64,000 nucleotides of DNA, from NCBI GenBank assembly GCA_006844765.1, contig SPJV01000078.1:40120-104119 (forward strand), given 5' to 3'. Under the pieces are notes generated by a model. It was not told where the DNA came from, did not search any database, and worked only from the letters and a program-made list of their open reading frames with translations. This DNA comes from Alphaproteobacteria bacterium (GTDB lineage: Bacteria > Pseudomonadota > Alphaproteobacteria > UBA8366 > Aestuariispiraceae). Of this stretch, positions 27,856-36,371 are shown piece by piece. A program made the translations under genes and the position numbers. Position 1 is the stretch's first letter, and each line of letters begins with the position of its first letter.

Positions 27856-28545
27856 TCAGCTGCTGTGCAGCTTTTGGCCTTCGATCAGGGTCCAGGCTAC
27901 AACCCGTTTCAACGTTTTCCCGAGTGCCTTATCGAACCCTTGCACGACAGAATCCATATCCGTCCCCGGTGCGGGAATGAAATAGCGGGTTGTCTTCGAT
28001 GCGACAATGGCCCGATTGGGCATTTGAACAAGTTTCGCATTCAATCGGATATGGATGTTCGGAGGCGTACCATCGGGCAACGGGGCGCCATGGTCATCGG
28101 TATATTCCGACTGAAACTCACGAAGGTCAGTCTTTAGCACGAAGTCAGACCGCAACCCGATCGCCTGACGGCCAACCGAGATGATGCGCTCTGAGTTCTC
28201 AAAGCTCTCAATCAACAGCTGCTGGATCATCTTTGGCGCGGAATCCGTCCAGGATGCACGGGCATAGTATTGGAGTTCTAGCGCCCGGCGACGAAGCGCA
28301 ATTCGCTGACCTGAGATACCGGCTGGAGCACGCGGTGTATCAACCAGCAACTGCCAAGAGACCGTCGGCACGTCATCTGGGAAGGTGCTTTTCGGCGACA
28401 GAACATAAATCGACGGGGCCGGCCCCGCACCCGGCAGTTGGACGGAGCAAGCCGCCGCAGCACCACCTGCCAGAACTGTCAAAGCACCCCGGCGTCCACA
28501 ATCTGCCAGGACAGGAAGGTTCGACGAAATTGTTTTTTGTGTCAT
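27856..28545 (-). CDS. ABC-type transport auxiliary lipoprotein (PqiC/MlaB-locus type)
   Basis: A 229-aa lipoprotein with an RR-containing N-region and a lipobox ending in Cys (GGAAAACS, residue about 33). The mature part fits the ABC_trans_aux/PqiC family: SIYVLSPKSTFPDDVPTVSW, QLLVDTPRAPAGISGQRIAL, RRRALELQYYARASWTDSAP, and VIVASKTTRYF-like strands near the end (RAIVASKTTRYFIPAP). Family members sit in the outer membrane or periplasm and complete MCE-type lipid transport systems. ATG overlaps the MCE gene stop by 4 bp. The twin Arg could mean Tat export, but this is unproven. Confidence 0.88.
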   Translation of the reverse strand: MTQKTISSNLPVLADCGRRGALTVLAGGAAAACSVQLPGAGPAPSIYVLSPKSTFPDDVPTVSWQLLVDTPRAPAGISGQRIALRRRALELQYYARASWTDSAPKMIQQLLIESFENSERIISVGRQAIGLRSDFVLKTDLREFQSEYTDDHGAPLPDGTPPNIHIRLNAKLVQMPNRAIVASKTTRYFIPAPGTDMDSVVQGFDKALGKTLKRVVAWTLIEGQKLHSS

Positions 28546-30014
28546 TGCGCTTCGAATCCTTGTTGGGAATCACCGAAGAAGAACCGCGCCGGATCCTGTT
28601 CGATCTGGCTTGATACACGCCCCAGCGAAGTAGCCAGGACGCGCAATTCCGTGATGAGTTGCGTGAACTCGAAAAGCCCATTATTGGCGAATTCAGTCAA
28701 CGGCGCCTTGTTGTCCTCCAACAGCTCCGATGCAGAGCCGGCAGCATTCGCGATGTTCGAGGCGGCTAGTTTCAGATCTTGAGCAATCGACGCGAACTCC
28801 CGTAGCGTCAGATCTGCGTCTTTCGCCAACGGACCGACATGGGGCCGCAAGTCGCGGGTCATCGCCGCCACATCCTCCATCGCCGCCCCCGTAGACTTAA
28901 TGGCGGGTTTGACATCGATCATCAAATCTTCGCCCGTCGCCATGAAACTCTCCGCAGAACCGATCCCGTCGCGGGCGCGAACCATGAGTTTGGAGGCTTC
29001 ACCAATCGCTGTTTCTGAGGTGGCGGCCAGAGAATCCGCGCGGGCCGCGAATGGGTCCGCAACGTCTTTCAGTACCGCCGCAGCGCCTGCTGTCTTTTCC
29101 ATCGCATCGCCAATGACACTGGTGACTTCCGGGATACGGTCCCGCATCTGGGCTGCCGCTTCATTGATCGTGCCGAGCGTACCCTGGGTCGCGGCCACCA
29201 TAGGCCGGATTTCGCCCATCATGTCGCGGGCATCTTTGGTGACGACCTCGATATTTTCCATCGCCGCAACCGCAGTGTCGATCACAGCGCTTGCGTCTTC
29301 CATCGTTTCCTCAGTCAATTCAGCCAGCCGCTCACTGCGGTTGGAGAAAGCGGCAAGCAATGTCTCCGCCTCCCCCATTGTCGCCCGCAACTGCACCAGC
29401 GTCCCCGAAGCCTCAGCAAGGATATCGCGCACATCGTCAGAACTGTTCGACAACGCACCGGAGAAGCTATCCAGGTTGCTCAAGACACCACTCACCGCTT
29501 GAACGTTATCATCACTGAGTATCAGGGAGGCGCGGTCGACCAACCCGATAAAGCGCTGCATGAGCTCCGGCGCCTGTTCGAATAGCTGCTCTAACTGCGA
29601 TTGCTTGGACGTGATCACCGGGCGGTCCTGACCTGCCCGTGCCGTCAGCAACGGCGCAGCGTTCGTGCCACCAGAAAGCTGTATGAAGGCAACGCCCGTG
29701 ATGCCTTGATATTCCAGACTCGCAATCGCGTCTTCCTTGATCGGGATGCCGTCGCGGACTTCAACCGTGACCTGGATCTGCTCAACATTCTCCCGGCTGA
29801 TATCAATTGTTTTGACAGAGCCAATGGGCACGCCGCGATAACGCACAGCATTGCCTTCCTTCAGTCCGGAAATCGAACCGTCGAAATAGACATCGTAGAG
29901 CGCTACCTCCTCATCGAGATCCACGCCCGCCAACCAAAGCACCGCGCCGACCATCCCGGCGAGGAACAACAGCACGAAACTGCCGACCAGAATATAACTC
30001 GCCCGTGTTTCCAT
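28542..30014 (-). CDS. MCE-domain (MlaD-like) lipid transport protein
   Basis: A 490-aa inner-membrane-anchored periplasmic protein. One N-terminal helix (YILVGSFVLLFLAGMVGAVL), then one MCE domain at about residues 38-118: YDVYFDGSISGLKEGNAVRY, GVPIGSVKTIDISRENVEQI, ASLEYQGITGVAFIQLSGGT. The rest (130-490) is a long helical region rich in Ala/Asp/Thr, like the tunnel-forming helices of long MCE proteins, rather than the short MlaD (about 180 aa). It likely forms a hexameric lipid conduit. It sits between the ATPase gene and the lipoprotein gene. Confidence 0.93.
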   Translation of the reverse strand: METRASYILVGSFVLLFLAGMVGAVLWLAGVDLDEEVALYDVYFDGSISGLKEGNAVRYRGVPIGSVKTIDISRENVEQIQVTVEVRDGIPIKEDAIASLEYQGITGVAFIQLSGGTNAAPLLTARAGQDRPVITSKQSQLEQLFEQAPELMQRFIGLVDRASLILSDDNVQAVSGVLSNLDSFSGALSNSSDDVRDILAEASGTLVQLRATMGEAETLLAAFSNRSERLAELTEETMEDASAVIDTAVAAMENIEVVTKDARDMMGEIRPMVAATQGTLGTINEAAAQMRDRIPEVTSVIGDAMEKTAGAAAVLKDVADPFAARADSLAATSETAIGEASKLMVRARDGIGSAESFMATGEDLMIDVKPAIKSTGAAMEDVAAMTRDLRPHVGPLAKDADLTLREFASIAQDLKLAASNIANAAGSASELLEDNKAPLTEFANNGLFEFTQLITELRVLATSLGRVSSQIEQDPARFFFGDSQQGFEAQ

Positions 30015-30053
30015 GTTTACTCAGCGCTCCCGCAACACCAAACCGACAACAGA

Positions 30054-30812
30054 TTACCCCCCGACAGCCCGCGCCCGTGGGCCGTGAAAATATTCATGCA
30101 GCCATGGATGGTCGTCTTCCATATGCTCAGCCATGGTACCGACGCGCACCTGTTTGTCCACCAAGGCCGCGATCCGATCCGTAATCGTCGCCAGACTGTC
30201 CAGATCATGGGTGACCATATAGACGGTCAGCCCCAGACTTTGCTGCAGATCCCGCACCAATTGGTCAAAGGCCGCCGCCCCAATGGGGTCAAGCCCGGCG
30301 GTCGGCTCGTCCAGGAACACGATCTCCGGATCAAGGGCCAATGCGCGCGCCAACCCGGCGCGTTTCCGCATGCCCCCCGATAGCTCGGAAGGGAGTTTCC
30401 CGCCCGCCTCCGGCGCAAGGCCGACCATCGCGATTTTCAGGGCGGCCAGTTCATCCATCATCTTGGGCGGGATATCGAGATGCTCCCGCATCGGGACCTG
30501 GATATTCTCCGCAACAGTCAGAGAGGAGAACAAGGCGCCATCCTGGAACAGCACACCGAAACTGGTCGATAGCGCTATCCGCTCCTTCGGAGACATCGAC
30601 CAGACGTCTTCGCCCAGCAATTCGATAGACCCGCCTGCCGGGCGCAGGAGGCCAATAACCTCTCTCAGCAACACAGATTTACCGGTACCGGAGCCGCCAA
30701 CGACCCCGATCACCTCACCGCGTTCAACATCAAAGCTAACGCCATCATGGATCGTATGTGGGCCAAACCGGGTGACGATGTCACGAATGCGGAGGATGGG
30801 ATCGCTCGACAT
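30054..30812 (-). CDS. MlaF-like ABC transporter ATP-binding protein
   Basis: A 252-aa ATPase of the lipid-transport (MlaF/Ttg2A) group. Walker A GVVGGSGTGKSVLLREVIGL, Q-loop FGVLFQDGALFSSLTVAENI, signature LSGGMRKRAGLARALALDPE, Walker B IVFLDEPTAGLDPIGAA, and switch His in MVTHDLDSLATI are all intact. The SGGM(R/K)KR signature is typical of this subfamily. Starts three bases after the permease stop and powers the neighbouring permease and MCE protein. Confidence 0.96.
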   Translation of the reverse strand: MSSDPILRIRDIVTRFGPHTIHDGVSFDVERGEVIGVVGGSGTGKSVLLREVIGLLRPAGGSIELLGEDVWSMSPKERIALSTSFGVLFQDGALFSSLTVAENIQVPMREHLDIPPKMMDELAALKIAMVGLAPEAGGKLPSELSGGMRKRAGLARALALDPEIVFLDEPTAGLDPIGAAAFDQLVRDLQQSLGLTVYMVTHDLDSLATITDRIAALVDKQVRVGTMAEHMEDDHPWLHEYFHGPRARAVGG

Positions 30813-30815
30813 CGC

Positions 30816-31952
30816 TCAGATCCCCAGGAATGAGAAAACAATCGCGAAGATCGCCGTCGCCACGATGACAAGGAAGATCGATTCGACGACAGAGGTCGTT
30901 GTCTGCAGGCCAACACTTTCCGCCGTCTGGCGAACCCGAAGCCCTTCATAACAACCGACCATCGCGATGATATAAGCATGAACCGGCGCCTTAACGATCC
31001 CAACCATGAAATCATCCAGCGTCACCGCCTGCTTCAACTGTGTCATGAACTGCGCCGAGGTCAGATCTAGCGCCAGAATCGTCATGACCGCGCCACCGAG
31101 GACGCCCATGATATCGGCAAAGAATGTGAGGAAGGGCAGGGTCAGCATCAAGGCCAAAACCCGGGGCAGAACCAAGACCTCCATCGGGTCGAGGCCGAGG
31201 GTTCCCATGGCATCGACTTCCTCATTGACCTTCATGGTGCCGATCTGAGCCGTGAAAGCGGAGCCTGAGCGGCCGGCAATCATAATCGCGGTGATCAAGA
31301 CGCCGACTTCCCGCAGTATTGAAAGGCCCACCAGGTTCACGGTGAAAATCTCCGCCCCGAATTGCCTGAACTGATCCGACATCAGATAGGCAAGGACGAC
31401 ACCGATCAGGAAAGACAACAAACCAACAATCGGAAGTGCATCAAGGCCGGTCTGTTCGATCTGAGAGACCAGCGCCTTTGGGCGGAACCGCCGCGGTTCC
31501 TTGCACGCGCGGAGTAGAACGAGGGTGAAGAGCCCGATAAAATTCAACAGCCCCTTGGCCTTTGATACGGTGGAAAACACACCTTCCCCGATACGGGCCA
31601 CGAAGGCGAGGATGCCGCCTTTCGATACAGGGTCGCTTACGCCGAGCTTTTCCTCACTTGCCTCCACAAGGTCAAAGAGCGGCATGTGCTTCGCGTCGAC
31701 CCCTTGCAGTTCGACATCAATGCCCGCGTCCTGAAGGTCGCCCATCATACCGCGCAAAATCCAGACACCGGCTGTATCCAGCCGCTCGATCTCACTGACG
31801 TCCAGGCGCGCGCCAGAAGCACCGTCCAAGCGAAGGCCGGACGCGATTTCCGTGAGTGTCCGGCTGGCCGCGACAGTCCACACACCGCCAGCCACAACGG
31901 AAACCCAGCCATCACTCATGGCTTCGGTTCGCATCCAGGCGGTATCACTCAA
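30816..31952 (-). CDS. MlaE-like ABC permease with N-terminal STAS domain
   Basis: A 378-aa protein. Residues 1-110 look like a STAS domain (LDVSEIERLDTAGVWILRGM), the role filled by the separate protein MlaB in E. coli. Residues 130-378 are the MlaE permease: GLDALPIVGLLSFLIGVVLA, REVGVLITAIMIAGRSGSAF, TAQIGTMKVNEEVDAMGTLG and LDPMEVLVLPRVLALMLTLP. The start is a TTG at 31952 with AGGGGG seven bases upstream. First gene of the minus-strand operon permease-ATPase-MCE-lipoprotein. Confidence 0.94.
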   Translation of the reverse strand: MSDTAWMRTEAMSDGWVSVVAGGVWTVAASRTLTEIASGLRLDGASGARLDVSEIERLDTAGVWILRGMMGDLQDAGIDVELQGVDAKHMPLFDLVEASEEKLGVSDPVSKGGILAFVARIGEGVFSTVSKAKGLLNFIGLFTLVLLRACKEPRRFRPKALVSQIEQTGLDALPIVGLLSFLIGVVLAYLMSDQFRQFGAEIFTVNLVGLSILREVGVLITAIMIAGRSGSAFTAQIGTMKVNEEVDAMGTLGLDPMEVLVLPRVLALMLTLPFLTFFADIMGVLGGAVMTILALDLTSAQFMTQLKQAVTLDDFMVGIVKAPVHAYIIAMVGCYEGLRVRQTAESVGLQTTTSVVESIFLVIVATAIFAIVFSFLGI

Positions 31953-32082
31953 CCGTCGTCCCCCTTGGTATAGACCACATCATAACCACCGTATCGCATC
32001 CCCCCGATTGCGACACCGCTTCGAACTCCATAAACTGACTGCACGCGTTACACCAGCCAATCTCCTAAAATTAGGGTAAAAC

Positions 32083-32598
32083 ATGGACATCAGGCAACAC
32101 ATCCGAACCATTCCAGACTTCCCGAAACCTGGAATTCTATTCTACGACATCTCAACGCTGCTGGCGCATGCTGGCGCTTGGAAAGCCTGTATCGAGCAAA
32201 CGGCGGAGGTTGTTCGTCCCTGGGAGCCGGTTCAATTGGTCGGAATCGAATCAAGAGGGTTCTTGACTGCGGCCCCACTGGCCTTGGAGTTGGGGCTCGG
32301 TTTCACAATGATCCGCAAGCAGGGCAAACTGCCCGGCGATACGGTCGAGCATGTCTATGAGCTGGAATACGGCACGGACACTGTTGAAATCCAGTCGGAT
32401 GCGATTAAGCCCGGCAGCCGCGTGGTCATCCTGGACGATCTGATGGCAACCGGCGGCACCATGGCTGCTGCGATTGATCTGGTTCGAAAAGTCGGGGGCG
32501 AAGTCGCAGGCGTCGCGTGCATCATTGAACTGGTCGGCTTGGGCGGACGGGATGAATTGGACGTTCCCTTCGAAGCCTTGCTGCAATTCGACGCCTAG
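32083..32598 (+). CDS. apt: Adenine phosphoribosyltransferase
   Basis: A 171-aa purine salvage enzyme making AMP from adenine and PRPP. Seen: [20 protein letters not shown] at the start, [40 protein letters not shown], and the PRPP-binding loop [20 protein letters not shown]. Normal family length. Divergent from the Mla-like operon across 130 bp; a methyltransferase follows after 21 bp. Confidence 0.97.
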   Translation: MDIRQHIRTIPDFPKPGILFYDISTLLAHAGAWKACIEQTAEVVRPWEPVQLVGIESRGFLTAAPLALELGLGFTMIRKQGKLPGDTVEHVYELEYGTDTVEIQSDAIKPGSRVVILDDLMATGGTMAAAIDLVRKVGGEVAGVACIIELVGLGGRDELDVPFEALLQFDA

Positions 32599-32619
32599 AA
32601 CAGGGCACAGGTTCGTCAA

Positions 32620-33243
32620 ATGAGCGACAGTGAAAACCCTCTCGATGCGCTCTATACGGAAGGGGCGGTCACAGATACCGCCACGCTCTATGACGACTGG
32701 GCCGAACGCTATGAAGCCGATCTGAAATCGATCGGATACGCCGCTGCTGATCGTTGCGCGGCGGCTCTGGCGGCGGCGGACCCTGGTCTGACGTCCCCCG
32801 TCGTCGATCTGGGATGTGGGACAGGGCTATCCGGAGAAGCGCTGAGAGCGGCAGGATTTGCTGAAATCGACGGCTATGATTTCTCTGAAGGCATGCTGGC
32901 GCTTGCCCGAACGAAAAAGTGCTATCGGCAGATCATCTCAACCGATCTGTCGCAGCCGAATGCGGTACCCGACAAGGGATATCGCCACGCGGCCATGGTG
33001 GGCGTCCTGCATCACACTCATGCACCGCCCGAAGCGATTTCCTCTGCGCTGAGTTTATTACCGGCTGGCGGCTGCGTCGTCTTCACACTGAACGACGAAA
33101 CCCTTCGGTTTCCTGAATACACGGACTATATCGCTGATCTGGTAAAGGCCGGTACAGTCGACATTGTCTCAGAGGAATACGGGCCCCATCTGCCCGCGCG
33201 AAACGTTGGCGCGAAAGTCATTGTGCTTAGAAAACGTAGGTGA
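32620..33243 (+). CDS. Class I SAM-dependent methyltransferase
   Basis: A 207-aa soluble methyltransferase. Motif I is VVDLGCGTGLSGEALRAAGF (about residues 65-84), then EIDGYDFSEGMLALARTKKC, and a motif IV region AAMVGVLHHTHAPPEAISSA. The N-terminal TLYDDWAERYEADLKSIGYA is typical of small-molecule methyltransferases. Substrate unknown. It probably shares a transcript with apt, but there is no obvious functional link. Convergent with the lipoprotein gene ten bases later. Confidence 0.88.
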   Translation: MSDSENPLDALYTEGAVTDTATLYDDWAERYEADLKSIGYAAADRCAAALAAADPGLTSPVVDLGCGTGLSGEALRAAGFAEIDGYDFSEGMLALARTKKCYRQIISTDLSQPNAVPDKGYRHAAMVGVLHHTHAPPEAISSALSLLPAGGCVVFTLNDETLRFPEYTDYIADLVKAGTVDIVSEEYGPHLPARNVGAKVIVLRKRR

Positions 33244-33252
33244 AACCAAAAA

Positions 33253-33786
33253 CTATTCCATTCCCAATAAAGATTTCGCTTCTTTAGCGAACAAACCGCC
33301 CGGATATGTATCCAGATAAAGATTTGCAGCGTCCTTGTTGTTTGTTGTAAACGCCTTGCTCCACAATATTGCTTGGTCCAGCTCGCCTTTAGCCGCTAGG
33401 TCCGCGGTTGCCGCACGATCATAAAATGTGCCCTGATCCTCGTAGGTCAATGCCACTCGTTCTGGTAACGCAATCCGTCGATATCCACTACGATACATGC
33501 ATTCGTCGTTAAGGCGATCTTTCGATTCTTCGTATGCGCTGTGAGCAGCAATTCCGCCAATAATGCCACCAAAAATAAACCCAGCCACGGCAGCTCCAGA
33601 CTGTTCAGAGTCTGACGCACCGTGCTCCTTCACATATGCGCCGCAACTTGCCAAATCTTCTTGGAAGTTTTGTGGGGTAAGCAACTGCTTGGCGAAAATA
33701 AAATATTCCGGTGTGCCATCATTTGTCTTGCAAGCAACTAAAGCGAGGGTAAACAAAACCGAAGCTACACAAGAAATGCGCCGCAT
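33253..33786 (-). CDS. Small lipoprotein with a glycine-zipper segment
   Basis: A 177-aa lipoprotein. From the ATG at 33786 the signal peptide is RRISCVASVLFTLALVACK with the lipobox Cys near residue 19. A glycine-rich helix (AAVAGFIFGGIIGGIAAHSA) sits near residues 82-101, then a soluble tail with TPR-like helices (ATADLAAKGELDQAILWSKA). Glycine zippers can insert into or associate with membranes. It follows the next gene upstream by only four bases, so the two are coupled. Base composition here is visibly more AT-rich than in the neighbouring operons. Confidence 0.7.
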   Translation of the reverse strand: MRRISCVASVLFTLALVACKTNDGTPEYFIFAKQLLTPQNFQEDLASCGAYVKEHGASDSEQSGAAVAGFIFGGIIGGIAAHSAYEESKDRLNDECMYRSGYRRIALPERVALTYEDQGTFYDRAATADLAAKGELDQAILWSKAFTTNNKDAANLYLDTYPGGLFAKEAKSLLGME

Positions 33787-33790
33787 TGCC

Positions 33791-34387
33791 CTAGGCACCT
33801 TCCAGCGCTGCCACAAACCCGTCATTTAAGAACAAACTAATCAGCGCCTTCGTCAGTGCACCTTCCACCGCTTCACCAGCGTTTTCACCACTTGCGAGAA
33901 CAATGTCTTCAACAACATGCACTTCGGTAACTGCACCATCAAACAACACAGCACCAGTGCTGCCTAAGACCTTAACAGTAAAAGCAGCAATTCCCCGCGC
34001 CGTTCCCGTAAAAGCACCAGATTGAAAATTGTTATGCAAGGCAGTAATGGCAAGTTCAATCCGCCGGTCAGCGACGCCTTCGATTACAAGACCGCGTTGA
34101 ATAAGTTCATCTGTTATAGCTTGGGTAACGTATTCTTGGACTGGAACGGATGACCTTATGTCCGCCATTTCAACGCCGAAACCATTGATTTTCGCCCCTA
34201 TTCGCCCCTGATGCTCGGCCCGCGCATCTTCAACCGCGATTTGAAACTGCTTTCCGGCGGAATCCAGCTGCTGAACGCCCTTCATCGGATCATAGTTCAA
34301 GTCCACAATGTCTTCTGTCAGGGCACAAGCCGACAGCAAAAACGCGCCGAAGGCACAAACAAGAACTCTTCTGATAACAGCGTACAT
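33791..34387 (-). CDS. YajG-like lipoprotein
   Basis: A 198-aa lipoprotein. Signal peptide YAVIRRVLVCAFGAFLLSAC ends in a lipobox (LLSAC). The mature domain has DSAGKQFQIAVEDARAEHQG, SSVPVQEYVTQAITDELIQR, RRIELAITALHNNFQSGAFT and VKVLGSTGAVLFDGAVTEVH, resembling the YajG/COG3056 group of uncharacterised lipoproteins. Two ATGs lie six bases apart (34393 and 34387); the second has better spacing from GGGGA. The longer frame back to 34480 has no signal-like start. With the following lipoprotein it forms a two-gene unit. Function unknown. Confidence 0.68.
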   Translation of the reverse strand: MYAVIRRVLVCAFGAFLLSACALTEDIVDLNYDPMKGVQQLDSAGKQFQIAVEDARAEHQGRIGAKINGFGVEMADIRSSVPVQEYVTQAITDELIQRGLVIEGVADRRIELAITALHNNFQSGAFTGTARGIAAFTVKVLGSTGAVLFDGAVTEVHVVEDIVLASGENAGEAVEGALTKALISLFLNDGFVAALEGA

Positions 34388-34509
34388 TTTCATTTCCCCA
34401 CACCTACAGAAAATTGTATTTCGTAAAAAATTAAATACATCAGCGTTTTGGACCAGGCAACTTGATCTTAAAAGTGTCACAAAAAAATGATCAAAATGGC
34501 CAAGTTAGG

Positions 34510-35139
34510 TTAGTCAAATGACGATTGAATAGGCTGATTTCTATGTGGAAGATATCTTGTAAGTATCTTTGATATAAACTCTATCTTGCTATCATGCGGG
34601 AAAAGTGTCTGAAAGTTTCCTTGGGGATCTATCAAATAGGCATTCGGCGTGTGGTTGATCAGATATTCTTCCGGCCCTGCATCCGGCATCGGTACTTTCA
34701 TCCTATGCACACGGAAGGCTTTGGCCGCTGCAGCGACCTGGGCTTCGGATCCGGTCAGCCCCCGGATTGCTGGGTGAAAGGCAGAAACATAGCCTGCTAG
34801 GACTTCGGGCGTATCACGCTCCGGATCGACGGTTACGAAAAGCGGCTGGACGCGTGATAAGACTTCCGGCGGCAATTGATCAAGTGCGTCTGCGATACGC
34901 GCCAGATCGGTTGGGCAGATATCCGGGCAATAGGTGTAGCCGAAATAGACCAGCAGATGCTGTCCTGGAAAACTTGCCTCGGTAACCGGGCGACCATGAT
35001 GATCCGTCAGGGAAAATGGCCCGCCGATTTTGAAAGGCAGATCTGTGGCATAGGCATCCTGTCCGAACGGCATCGCCATCACCCCGCACAGCAACGCCCA
35101 CAGGGCCAGGCGCAGGAAATTGAATCTCAATACCGTCAT
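34510..35139 (-). CDS. SCO1/SenC family copper chaperone
   Basis: A 209-aa exported thioredoxin-like protein. A signal/anchor segment (residues 6-25) precedes DLPFKIGGPFSLTDHHGRPV. The copper site is complete: CxxxC in YFGYTYCPDICPTDLARIAD and the His in EEYLINHTPNAYLIDPQG. FVTVDPERDTPEVL is the usual SCO strand. SCO proteins deliver copper to the Cu-A site of cytochrome oxidases or act as periplasmic thiol reductases. No oxidase genes are nearby. It starts by TAATG overlap with the small Cys-rich gene before it, so its role is tied to that cluster. Confidence 0.94.
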   Translation of the reverse strand: MTVLRFNFLRLALWALLCGVMAMPFGQDAYATDLPFKIGGPFSLTDHHGRPVTEASFPGQHLLVYFGYTYCPDICPTDLARIADALDQLPPEVLSRVQPLFVTVDPERDTPEVLAGYVSAFHPAIRGLTGSEAQVAAAAKAFRVHRMKVPMPDAGPEEYLINHTPNAYLIDPQGNFQTLFPHDSKIEFISKILTRYLPHRNQPIQSSFD

Positions 35140-35675
35140 TATTGCTTCGCTGGCAGTGGATCTACGCCTGGCAAACCAAGAACACCATTCTTCTTGAGAT
35201 GCGCATCGATCACAGGGTGATGGCGGAACCACTGATTGCCCTTCTTACCTGGGTTATCGGCAACGAAGTCATCACCGCGTCTATCCGCCTTCTGCCACTT
35301 CCCACCTTTCGTCTTGATGTATTGAAGGGCAAACATGGTCATATGCTCGTCCTTAATCAAAAGCCCATCCACGGTGATCGTTTCACCGCAATGCGGCAGA
35401 AGATCAGGGACAGCGCCGGCAAAGAAGTTCTGACTTTTTACGGCCAAGACCAACGTCCCATCCGGCCGCAGGACACCGAGTTGCCGTTTCCCACCACCGC
35501 AATTCGCGGGACAGTCTCCTGTCAGCTCACAAAGGACATCGACCACTTTGGCATCAAATCGTGCGAGCTCTTCGCCCGGTATACGCCAAGAATTTGCTGC
35601 ATGAACGACACTGGCCAAGGATAAGCCCAACAGCAATACGCCCGAAAAGAGACTGATAGGGAAAAACCTCTTCAT
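35139..35675 (-). CDS. Secreted Cys-rich protein of the Sco cluster
   Basis: A 178-aa protein with a clear signal peptide (FPISLFSGVLLLGLSLASVV, cleavage near VHAANS). The mature part contains FDAKVVDVLCELTGDCPANC, a cluster of three Cys, then GGGKRQLGVLRPDGTLVLAV and LLPHCGETITVDGLLI. A Lys-rich C-terminal tail follows. The alternating strands suggest a small beta-barrel. Not assigned to a named family. Its stop overlaps the SCO start, and it starts 12 bp after the next Cys-rich gene. A role in copper or thiol handling is inferred from context alone. Confidence 0.72.
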   Translation of the reverse strand: MKRFFPISLFSGVLLLGLSLASVVHAANSWRIPGEELARFDAKVVDVLCELTGDCPANCGGGKRQLGVLRPDGTLVLAVKSQNFFAGAVPDLLPHCGETITVDGLLIKDEHMTMFALQYIKTKGGKWQKADRRGDDFVADNPGKKGNQWFRHHPVIDAHLKKNGVLGLPGVDPLPAKQ

Positions 35676-35687
35676 CAGCGCTTCTTC

Positions 35688-36134
35688 CTACTGTGGTTGG
35701 ATCGGATGGTCTTCATGGGTCAGATTGACGATGCCGCCATCCGCCAAGACCGTCTCGACAATCAAGTAATTCACGCCGTCACGCTTATAGAGCAGGCCGT
35801 CGACCGTGACTTGATGGGTCTGGATATCAACCACAGTTGGATTTGAGGCATTGTGGCTATCCCCGTCAATTTTCAGGATGACATAGACCGTATCATTCTC
35901 ATCGATGATGCTGACCGGGATCCCACCAACCGCGCACCAGACCGCACAACGATGATGCGCGGTGCCAAGCGCATACATGACCTCTGTCGTGTAGCACCAG
36001 GTATCGATAATTTCGCCCGTGACCTCAACGCGTTCCGGTTCGCTTGCCCGGGCAGCCTGCCCCGTAGCGCCGATCATGGCAGTGATGGCAAAGATCACCG
36101 CGGTTAGTGTTACTTTCAACCGCCAAGAGGCCAT
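35688..36134 (-). CDS. Secreted protein with WCY and HxxCxxxC motifs, first gene of the Sco cluster
   Basis: A 148-aa protein from an ATG with AAGGA six bases upstream; a longer frame reaches 36386 but lacks a signal-like start. Signal peptide residues 6-30. The mature part reads VEVTGEIIDTWCYTTEVMYA, then AHHRCAVWCAVGGIPVSIID and VDIQTHQVTVDGLLYKRDGV. The three Cys and two His could bind a metal. The last strand (VTVDGLLYKRDGV) resembles ITVDGLLIKDEHM in the next gene, suggesting the two are distant relatives. No named family recognised. It leads the operon into the Cys-rich gene and SCO. Confidence 0.72.
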   Translation of the reverse strand: MASWRLKVTLTAVIFAITAMIGATGQAARASEPERVEVTGEIIDTWCYTTEVMYALGTAHHRCAVWCAVGGIPVSIIDENDTVYVILKIDGDSHNASNPTVVDIQTHQVTVDGLLYKRDGVNYLIVETVLADGGIVNLTHEDHPIQPQ

Positions 36135-36192
36135 GGACAGTCCTTTCCGACACCCAAAATTATGCAAGCCATTCATTAGTTCCCAACAGACT

Positions 36193-36231
36193 TTCCTGAT
36201 AGCTATTCCTGATAGCAATTCCTGATTCTGG
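36193..36231. repeat. Three 13-bp tandem repeats in the Sco/MFS divergent promoter region
   Basis: TTCCTGATAGCTA (36193-36205), TTCCTGATAGCAA (36206-36218) and TTCCTGATTCTGG (36219-36231, matching over the first 8 bases) are head to tail. They start 59 bp upstream of the first Sco-cluster gene and could bind a regulator; equally they may be a slippage product. Confidence 0.7.
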
Positions 36232-36371
36232 GGCAAGAGAACCCAATCAGCAACACAACCGCTTGTGAACGATATGTGAGGCCACGTGCCATCGCCGGCA
36301 TTGACACGTGCTGCAATCAGGAATACGGGCGCTGAATAGGGTTTCGATGATCGTTCGAAAGGGTGACTGGA

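Noticed and set aside
36193..36231. CRISPR array
   Set aside because: Units abut directly without spacers and no cas gene occurs in the window. The same holds for the other short repeats.
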